From the NCBI GenBank assembly GCA_903904685.1, contig CAIVDS010000049.1:1-56727 (forward strand): a stretch of 56,727 nucleotides of DNA, given 5' to 3'. The position numbers were made by a program, and so were the translations under genes. Origin of the DNA: an uncultured Verrucomicrobiota bacterium (lineage in GTDB: Bacteria; Verrucomicrobiota; Verrucomicrobiia; Opitutales; Opitutaceae). Shown one piece after another: positions 1-5,401 of this stretch (the first letter of the stretch is position 1; every line of letters begins with the position of its first letter). The notes under the pieces are model-generated. The model was not told the origin of the DNA, made no database searches, and was given only the letters and a program-made list of their open reading frames with translations.

Positions 1-3
1 GCG

Positions 4-303
4 TGCGGTGACAAGAAAGTCTAGTGCGGTCGGATAAAAAGCGAGTGCGGTAGAATAAAAACCTAGTGCGGTGATAATAAAAGTTAGTGCGGTGATAATA
101 AAACCGATTGCGGTGATAAGAAAAACTAGCGCGGTAGTCGTAAAAGAGATTGCGGCAATAGGAAAAACTAGCGCGGCGATAAGAAAACCGATTGCGGCGA
201 TAATAAAAGTTAGCGCGGTAGGAGTAAAAACTAGCGCGGAGATAATAAAACCTATCTCGGTAATAGTAAAAAGTATCGCGGTAATCGTAAAACCGATTGC
301 GGT
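4..303. repeat. 21-bp tandem repeat array, at least 14 units
   Basis: Fourteen full 21-bp units (starting at 4, 25, 46 and so on to 277-297) and a partial fifteenth occupy the left edge. Each unit has a nearly fixed block YGCGGT, a variable stretch of about six bases, a fixed AAAA run, a variable triplet and a closing AG or AT. The window starts inside or just before the array, so its true length is unknown. The 21-bp period is about two helical turns, so the A-runs lie on one face and the DNA may be curved. One frame (71-316) is open with a seven-residue period, but the first units carry stops in it and its third positions are AT-rich, unlike the genes here, so I treat the array as noncoding. 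No CRISPR or insertion-sequence signature is visible. Confidence 0.9.
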
Positions 304-320
304 CGGGTCAATTTGACCCG
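304..320. promoter_or_regulatory. Perfect 17-bp palindrome ending the repeat array
   Basis: Arms CGGGTCAA (304-311) and TTGACCCG (313-320) flank a single T. It begins exactly where the last partial 21-bp unit stops, so it marks the array boundary. It could be an operator-like site, a recombination boundary or chance. No T-run follows, so it is not a terminator. The function is unknown. Confidence 0.5.
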
Positions 321-504
321 AAAACACGCCAAAATCGGTCGAAAACACGGGAAAACCACCCCCAACCCTCTCAAAAGCACCGAAATCCACACGGTGAGTG
401 ATCGCCGCAAGATCCAGTTCGCGGTGGATGGGATCTGGCCCGAGCTGATCCCGGCCAACGCGGGCATCCGCGTCGAGTTCAAGCTCTCGGCCTCCACGCG
501 TTGA
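313..504 (+). CDS. Hypothetical protein, probably the 3' remnant of a longer gene
   Basis: A 63-codon open frame starts from an ATG inside the palindrome (313). The same frame is open without a start back to 235, inside the repeat array. The last 35 codons (about 397-504) show the strong G/C third-position bias of real genes in this window, and the stop is followed within about 60 bases by a strong intrinsic terminator on the same strand. Both facts suggest a genuine gene end. The first part is low-complexity and basic, read through sequence next to the array, and does not look like a normal N-terminus. I infer that the original 5' part was lost or displaced. The short C-terminal peptide matches no family I recognise, and a small intact gene remains possible. 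Confidence 0.35.
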   Translation: MTRKHAKIGRKHGKTTPNPLKSTEIHTVSDRRKIQFAVDGIWPELIPANAGIRVEFKLSASTR

Positions 505-515
505 ACTGAACGCAG

Positions 516-566
516 GTCGGGGCGAACCCCGACGCGAGGCCCGGCCTAATTGGTCGGGCCTTTTTC
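516..566 (+). terminator. Tandem hairpins with intrinsic terminator
   Basis: A first hairpin (GTCGGGG, loop CGAA, CCCCGAC; 516-533) is followed by a 10-bp stem with one G-T wobble (537-546 with 552-561, loop TAATT). Five Ts at 561-565 follow the second stem. This is a textbook Rho-independent terminator for + strand transcription ending after the stop at 504. Confidence 0.85.
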
Positions 567-701
567 GCGCGCGGCGTTCAGACTGCGTGATCGCAAAAAA
601 ATGAGAGGGGAGCGCGGGGAAGCAGGCTGGAAACGATGTCAGGCGGGCTGGGAAACTCAGGATTAACGAAACTCGCGGCAATCCCTGCGGCTAAAACGAG
701 G

Positions 702-1550
702 TCAACGCGCTCCAGAGTGTTTCAACATACCACGGCAGCGAGGGTAGGTGGAGCAACCCCAGAACGGAGTGAAATCACCGGTGCGCCAGACCATGGGCGA
801 TTCGCATTTGGGGCAGTGGTGCTCACGGGAACTTAGCAATGAGGTGAGTTCGCTGTCGGCCAAGCGGTCACTGGCTCGGGAGGACAAGGTCTGTCCGGTC
901 ACGATATCTATGCCGTGATGGGTGGCAAAGGCCTCGGCAGGGCGGGTAGCCCCTTTCAGCACATAAAGGGAGCCTCGTTTCACCTGATAGTGTGTCATGC
1001 TGCCCAGCAACTCTCGAATGACCTTTTCCTGCACCACCCATGTTTTCCAGTGTTTGCACTGCACGAGCATGGGCTCGCCGTTCTTGGTGGCGATAAGGTC
1101 TACGCCGCCATCGGGCTGGGCGCCGCCCTTGCGTTCCACGGAAAATCCTTCGCTGCGAAGAAGAGCCGCGCAGAACTTCTCAAATTGATACCAGTCGATT
1201 TCACCGAGAGCCTCCTCGATACGTCTCTGATTCCAGACTGGTTCAACCCGAGGAGGAACCGCCGCCGCACGATAGCTTGGGGTTACGTTCCGAATAGGAG
1301 AGGAGACGGCCTCATTGAAATGGGCGTCCTCCATGGCCTTGGCCCTGTAAAGACGATAGACAAGGTAACCGAGTCCGCCAACCAAGACAGCGCCAAGAAC
1401 CCAAAAGATGAGGACGAAGATGGAGCTAAGAACCTTCGCGAATCCTCCGATGCCGCCAATGACGAGCGCGAGCATGACCACGCCAAACAACACCATCTTG
1501 CCTACGAATTCAAAGAGATCGGCTTCCTTATTGCGGCGGCGACGGCTCAT
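702..1550 (-). CDS. Membrane-anchored Mrr-like restriction endonuclease with topoisomerase-type zinc ribbon
   Basis: The 282-residue protein has three parts. Two hydrophobic segments (about residues 17-35 and 39-66) follow a basic N-terminus. An Mrr-type PD-(D/E)xK nuclease domain spans about 118-215, with catalytic-type residues in PDGGVDLI (Asp151) and VQCKHW (Gln164, Lys166). A C-terminal four-cysteine ribbon (C246, C249, C266, C272) resembles topoisomerase I zinc fingers. Mrr-family proteins cleave DNA, often modified DNA. Membrane tethering plus a DNA-binding ribbon suggests action on DNA at the envelope, which is inference. It is the last gene of a - strand operon, 15 bases after the GIY-YIG gene, so a DNA-defence or DNA-uptake-control role is plausible. 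Family assignment is firm; biological role is not. Confidence 0.85.
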   Translation of the reverse strand: MSRRRRNKEADLFEFVGKMVLFGVVMLALVIGGIGGFAKVLSSIFVLIFWVLGAVLVGGLGYLVYRLYRAKAMEDAHFNEAVSSPIRNVTPSYRAAAVPPRVEPVWNQRRIEEALGEIDWYQFEKFCAALLRSEGFSVERKGGAQPDGGVDLIATKNGEPMLVQCKHWKTWVVQEKVIRELLGSMTHYQVKRGSLYVLKGATRPAEAFATHHGIDIVTGQTLSSRASDRLADSELTSLLSSREHHCPKCESPMVWRTGDFTPFWGCSTYPRCRGMLKHSGAR

Positions 1551-1565
1551 ATAGATTTGATCCCT

Positions 1566-2378
1566 TCAGTTGGCGTTGAGGCCGTGGATGCGGGTCAGGA
1601 ATTTTTGTTTCCAACGATTCTCCATCCGAATGAGTTCCTCGGCGGTAGCCGCTGACGACGCGACTTCCAGGATACTGACTTGGTAATCGGATGCCGGCAG
1701 GTCCATCATGCGTTTATTGCCTCCGTGCCCGCTGGCGACGTAGTCCTCCCAGCGCCCCCATAAGCCGCGTTCACCGCCAGCCGAGCCGACGTAGTTCATT
1801 CCGGTTTTTGGGCAGGAAAGGAGGTAGACACCGCGAACCGCCGAAAGCGCCTGACGCCACGACAAGGGCAGTGAAACAAGAGTGCTCAGGCGTTCGCAGA
1901 AATCCAGAAAACCGGGGAAGGGGGGATCGCCCGCACTGCGACGGAGCTCCAGAATCTGCTTGTCCTGTAGGTGGGCACGTTGCACCCAGCTGCGTTTGCC
2001 CGGACCCCATTCGATGATGAGCTTTGCGCGATACTCGGCCAGCGCGGCCATCAACTGCAGATCATAGAAATGGCTTCCGGTTTCGTCGCTGCCCGATGCT
2101 GGATCTACCGTCCCGGCGGGAGCAATCCCTGCACTGGCGACACGATAGAGGCCGACAAACAAAGTCTCATTGAGCGGTGTGGCTACAAAGGAGGCCGCGT
2201 AGTCAATATCGCGAAACCACGGGTTTCTCTGGATGCGCTGGTAGAGTTCGAAGCTGCCGTCATTGGCCCGCCAAAGTTGGTAAGGGCTCTTGTCGAAGCG
2301 ATGATCTTGATTCCGGACCAGTTTGACGCGGGCTGGATCGAGCGATGCCTCTGCGAGGAGTGTGTTAAAGGTTATCAT
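1566..2378 (-). CDS. GIY-YIG nuclease-domain protein
   Basis: The GIY-YIG domain is in the C-terminal third of 270 residues: GVYLL (183-187), YVGSA (196-200), an Arg (209) on the following helix and a likely metal-binding Glu at about 253. The first 180 residues form a domain I do not recognise. In related proteins such N-terminal regions often position the nuclease on its target. The gene lies 24 bases after the upstream unknown gene and 15 bases before the Mrr-like gene, so the three are almost certainly co-transcribed. Family knowledge supports DNA cleavage; the target is unknown. Stand-alone GIY-YIG proteins also occur in homing elements and repair, but no intron or intein is seen here. 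Confidence 0.8.
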   Translation of the reverse strand: MITFNTLLAEASLDPARVKLVRNQDHRFDKSPYQLWRANDGSFELYQRIQRNPWFRDIDYAASFVATPLNETLFVGLYRVASAGIAPAGTVDPASGSDETGSHFYDLQLMAALAEYRAKLIIEWGPGKRSWVQRAHLQDKQILELRRSAGDPPFPGFLDFCERLSTLVSLPLSWRQALSAVRGVYLLSCPKTGMNYVGSAGGERGLWGRWEDYVASGHGGNKRMMDLPASDYQVSILEVASSAATAEELIRMENRWKQKFLTRIHGLNAN

Positions 2379-2402
2379 TTTTCTTAGCTCAGTGCGCTCC
2401 GG

Positions 2403-3071
2403 CTATCGGGAACGGAAGCGAGGCACGATTTCGGCAACATCACGTAGCACGACGCGGTTCTTTCTATGGTTGTAGTAATCGCGAACCGAGGGGAATCGAT
2501 CAGCGTATTTCTCACGGAAGGCGTCACCTAGTTTCTTGTTCCCTTTCAAGATAGAGGCAATGCCGCGACCGCTTTCGAAGAACTGCCGAGGCAACTCGGT
2601 TCCTATGGTATAAAGCTCTTTCTTCTTCGGAGATTCATCCTCGGCTAGAAAGAAAAAGTCCTTAAAAATTTTATTTTGGCGGATTACCTCGGCGCCACCT
2701 TGCCAGTTAATGAAGGTGAACTCCGCTATCCGTCGGTTTGTGCAAAGGTCGAATCCGCGTCCGGTATTGCCCGCCGCGAGTGAAACCGACTGCACGCACT
2801 CTCCCTGTTCAAGAATGTGAGGCAGGGCTAGCAATATGCCCGCAGCATGAACGATCTCGTCTATCTGCCGTGAATGCCACTTCATCAAAAGCGCTGCTGA
2901 TAGCAGGGCATCGGTAATACCGTTTTGTTGAAGATTACTGCCAGCGTTATCTCCTGAATATGTGGAGCAGTTCTTTTCAATACGTGCGATCGTATCGCGA
3001 AACGAGGATGCGCGAAATTCTTCTAAAGTTGCAGCGGCAAAATTGAGATCGATTGGTGACTTCGATTCCAT
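2403..3071 (-). CDS. Unknown 222-residue protein, possible degenerate PD-(D/E)xK fold
   Basis: I cannot name this soluble protein with confidence. Near the middle, the segment around Asp108 and Glu117 (GFDL, then AEFTF and INWQGG) resembles the beta-hairpin core of PD-(D/E)xK nucleases, except that the expected lysine two residues after the Glu is Thr119. The C-terminal half is helical and charged. Coding sequence is clearly more AT-rich than in most neighbours, which suits acquired DNA. A 32-codon ORF ends 3 bases before its ATG, and that ORF's last codons supply the ribosome-binding site (AAGGAG), implying translational coupling. With the GIY-YIG and Mrr-like genes downstream it forms a putative three-component nuclease operon. 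Confidence 0.7.
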   Translation of the reverse strand: MESKSPIDLNFAAATLEEFRASSFRDTIARIEKNCSTYSGDNAGSNLQQNGITDALLSAALLMKWHSRQIDEIVHAAGILLALPHILEQGECVQSVSLAAGNTGRGFDLCTNRRIAEFTFINWQGGAEVIRQNKIFKDFFFLAEDESPKKKELYTIGTELPRQFFESGRGIASILKGNKKLGDAFREKYADRFPSVRDYYNHRKNRVVLRDVAEIVPRFRSR

Positions 3072-3074
3072 CGT

Positions 3075-3173
3075 TTACTCCTTCAGATCGGTTTCGATCT
3101 CGCCGAATTGTTCGAGAGCGGCGCGGCGGGCGTCGATCTGTTGGCGGGCGAGGGCTTCGGGGGCGGACGACAT
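3075..3173 (-). CDS. Small leader ORF (32 residues), possible type I restriction gene scar
   Basis: ATG at 3173 opens 32 codons with the G/C-rich third positions of a real gene, ending TAA at 3075, three bases before the ATG of the next gene. Its penultimate codons AAG GAG form that gene's Shine-Dalgarno, so translation is probably coupled. The start, with EALARQQID, recalls the N-terminus of type I restriction HsdR subunits, and the rest is a charged helix. The match is short, so this is suggestive only. It may be a functional leader peptide, a small antitoxin-like protein, or the joined remains of a deleted restriction-modification locus. Its composition contrasts with the AT-richer gene that follows. 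Confidence 0.45.
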   Translation of the reverse strand: MSSAPEALARQQIDARRAALEQFGEIETDLKE

Positions 3174-3284
3174 GCGGGAACCCCGAAGGTTGTGAAGACC
3201 GCCAAGAGCGGGCGCAACGCCGGTTTCGGGGAAAGTGCGGCGAAACCAAAGGCGGCGGGCGAGGAGGGAGAATCGTGACGATGC

Positions 3285-4073
3285 TTACCCGCCTTGACGT
3301 TCGCTGGACCGATACCAGCGGTAAAAGACCGTCATGAAGGCGAGGAAGGTGACGCCCATGCCGCCGAGCTTCATGATGACCGCCCCGAGGAGTTGATCAT
3401 TGGCCGGGGAGAAGTCGGGGAACAGGCGCGGCGCGTATTCGTAGGTGGCGTAGAGGATGTCGTCGGAAAACGCGATGTAGGCGAAGACGGGCGTCATGCC
3501 GATGACGACGGCGACGAGGTAAAGCATCTGGGTGGCCGGGCGGGCGGGCGGAAACTCGGCGGACGGGCTGAGCAGCGGCCACCAGTAAAAGAGAGCCGCC
3601 CCGAAAAACATGAGGTGTTCGGCGATGTGAACCCAGCGGTCTTGCAACGCCCAGTCGTAGAGCGCGGGCACATGCCAGAGGGAGTAGGTGAGGATGTAAA
3701 CGAGGCCGCAGACGACGGGTTTGGTGAGAAAGCCGAACAGGTGGCGGAGAGAGGGGCGCGAGGTCAGCGGACTCACCAGCCAGCCGGGCAGGCCGAGGAG
3801 GAAGAGCACGGCGGCGGGATAGATGAGCAGGGCGTGTTGCACCATGTGGGCGCTCAGGAGGAAGCGTTCGCCGGCCTGATCGAGCGGCGAGCCGACCGCC
3901 AAATAGAAGAGCACGAGGGCACCGTAGAACTTGAGCGCATGGCTGCGCGGATAGGCGGCGCCGGGGGCGATCCTGTCGCGCAGCGGCCCCGTGAGCACGG
4001 CGTAGAGCCAGCCCAAGAGGATGAGCCCGCCGATGAGGTGGGGCTCGTTATGCCAATGGCGCCAGTCGATCAT
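3285..4073 (-). CDS. ctaG: Cytochrome c oxidase assembly protein, caa3_CtaG family
   Basis: A 262-residue polytopic membrane protein with about seven hydrophobic segments. It has the histidine-rich signatures of the CtaG family found with caa3 oxidases: HMVQHALL, LWHVPALYDWALQ and IAEHLMFF. CtaG is needed for maturation of caa3 oxidase, probably copper delivery to subunit I. This is the Bacillus-type CtaG, unrelated in sequence to proteobacterial Cox11. It follows the oxidase subunits on the same strand, but a strong terminator sits just upstream of its start (4090-4118), so its expression may depend on readthrough or its own promoter. The ATG at 4073 gives a normal family length. Confidence 0.9.
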   Translation of the reverse strand: MIDWRHWHNEPHLIGGLILLGWLYAVLTGPLRDRIAPGAAYPRSHALKFYGALVLFYLAVGSPLDQAGERFLLSAHMVQHALLIYPAAVLFLLGLPGWLVSPLTSRPSLRHLFGFLTKPVVCGLVYILTYSLWHVPALYDWALQDRWVHIAEHLMFFGAALFYWWPLLSPSAEFPPARPATQMLYLVAVVIGMTPVFAYIAFSDDILYATYEYAPRLFPDFSPANDQLLGAVIMKLGGMGVTFLAFMTVFYRWYRSSERQGG

Positions 4074-4089
4074 GGGACGTCATAGACGC

Positions 4090-4118
4090 AAAAAAAGGCG
4101 GCCATGGGAAGCCGCCTT
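4090..4118 (-). terminator. Intrinsic terminator between ctaF and ctaG
   Basis: On the - strand an 8-bp perfect stem (AAGGCGGC with GCCGCCTT, 8-base loop) is followed by seven Ts (4090-4096). It lies after the subunit IV gene and 17 bases before the ctaG start, so it should end most oxidase transcripts and reduce ctaG expression. Confidence 0.8.
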
Positions 4119-4145
4119 GATGCAGGAAGAGGATTTAATCCGCCG

Positions 4146-4526
4146 TCAGCCGGTCCGGAGCGCGGGCGCGACGGTCACGGAGGCCGCCTGTTGCGAGGTG
4201 AGCGGAACGCTGTCGGAGTTCTTGAAGAGCGCCAGCAGCGAGAGCGCGATGCCGAGGGCCAGAATCAGGCCGATGAGAAACAGGATCGTGCAAAAAACCT
4301 TGTCCCACTTCAGGTGCATGAAGAGGTAGATGCCGAGGGTGAACTTCACGCTTAGCATGACGAGAAGCGCGCCGACGATCACGCCCTTGGGGAGCGGCAG
4401 ATAGACCGTGAGAACCTCAAGACCGGTGATGACCGCGAGAACCATCGCAATCTTCACGAGCAGGTGGAACTTGTTTTCCGGGGGCGGGCCTTGATCGGTC
4501 GCGGGGGCGGGAGAGGGAGCGCTCAT
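4146..4526 (-). CDS. ctaF: Cytochrome c oxidase subunit IV
   Basis: A 126-residue protein with a Pro-rich N-terminus and three hydrophobic segments (about residues 22-43, 49-70 and 77-100), including the motif GIYLFMHLKWDK typical of bacterial oxidase subunit IV (COX4_pro/CyoD-like). This subunit supports assembly and stability of the heme-copper oxidase and has no redox centre. The start at 4526 follows the subunit III stop by 8 bases, which fits co-translation. A longer open frame reaches upstream to 5522 but overlaps subunit III and is not real. The C-terminal tail beyond the last membrane segment is unremarkable. Confidence 0.85.
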   Translation of the reverse strand: MSAPSPAPATDQGPPPENKFHLLVKIAMVLAVITGLEVLTVYLPLPKGVIVGALLVMLSVKFTLGIYLFMHLKWDKVFCTILFLIGLILALGIALSLLALFKNSDSVPLTSQQAASVTVAPALRTG

Positions 4527-4534
4527 GGAGGGAA

Positions 4535-5377
4535 TCAAAGGAATTCGAACAGGTAGACGACGGTGAAGATCACGATCCAGACGATGTCGATGAAGTGCCA
4601 GTAAAGGCCGAGCGACTCGACATCGATGGCGTTGCCCTCGCCGAAATCGACGGCGGCTCGCGGGCGGGCAAACCACGACAGGATCGCGAGGCCGGCGGCG
4701 AAGACACCGGCCGCGACGGCGTTGTGCCGGACGGCATGGGCGAGGGAGCGAATGGCGAGCCCGTGATCCTCGACGGAGTGGGCCGCGCTCACGAGAAGCG
4801 TAACCCCCGCCACCACGACACCGGCGAAGACGATCAGGTGGGCGAGCGAGCGCAGCACCCAAGGGCTTTCGTCGGCGGGCTTGAAGGTGCGGATATACAT
4901 GAGCGTCAGCCAGAGCACGCCGATGCCGACGTGGCAGCCGTGCGTGCCGGTGAGCGTGTAGAACGTCGTGCCGAACATGCTGCCGGAGGGCGTGAGGCCT
5001 TCGGCGAGGAAGTTGCCGTATTCGAAGACCTGGCAGGAGAGGAAGGTGAGGCCGAAGACGATCGTGCCGAGGAGCAGGCGGCGCACGCTCTTGAGGTTGC
5101 CCTTCTGGCAGGCGTTGACGGCGAGCGCGACGAACAGCGATGAAACGAGCAGGACGAAGGTCGCGAAGAGCGTGAGGTCGATCGAAAAAAGCTTCTTCGG
5201 GTCCGGCGAGCCGGGCATCGGGTGCAGGCGGTAGATCAGGTGCGTCGAGATGAGCGCGCCGAAGAACATGCAGTCCGAGGCGAGAAACGCCCACATGAAG
5301 AGCTTCTTGTTGGGAATGCCCGTCGACGTGGCGTGGTCGTGATGGTGGTCGATGGCGCCGGTGGCGTGATTGCTCAT
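4535..5377 (-). CDS. ctaE: Cytochrome c oxidase subunit III
   Basis: 280 residues, with a histidine-rich N-terminal tail and about seven membrane segments. Family motifs include FLASDCMFFGALI near the first helix and the TGTHGCHVGIG region, close to the family's usual TGxHGxHV. Subunit III does not carry metals; it stabilises the oxidase and its oxygen/proton channel. The ATG at 5377 lies 24 bases after the subunit I stop and the stop is 8 bases before subunit IV, so the four structural genes form one transcript in the order II-I-III-IV. Length and order match bacterial caa3 and aa3 operons. Confidence 0.92.
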   Translation of the reverse strand: MSNHATGAIDHHHDHATSTGIPNKKLFMWAFLASDCMFFGALISTHLIYRLHPMPGSPDPKKLFSIDLTLFATFVLLVSSLFVALAVNACQKGNLKSVRRLLLGTIVFGLTFLSCQVFEYGNFLAEGLTPSGSMFGTTFYTLTGTHGCHVGIGVLWLTLMYIRTFKPADESPWVLRSLAHLIVFAGVVVAGVTLLVSAAHSVEDHGLAIRSLAHAVRHNAVAAGVFAAGLAILSWFARPRAAVDFGEGNAIDVESLGLYWHFIDIVWIVIFTVVYLFEFL

Positions 5378-5401
5378 GCTGGAAAGAGTAAGGTGAGAAA
5401 C

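Noticed and set aside
4-303. Array as CRISPR
   Set aside because: The period is 21 bases with conserved blocks of only 4-6 bases, no spacer-length unique sequence and no cas genes nearby.
71-316. Array as a coding heptapeptide-repeat protein
   Set aside because: Earlier units contain in-frame stops, third positions do not follow host codon bias and no ribosome-binding site precedes the start.
252-497. 81-codon frame on the - strand opposite the gene remnant
   Set aside because: Its codons are the complement of the better supported + strand frame, which has host-like third positions and a terminator.
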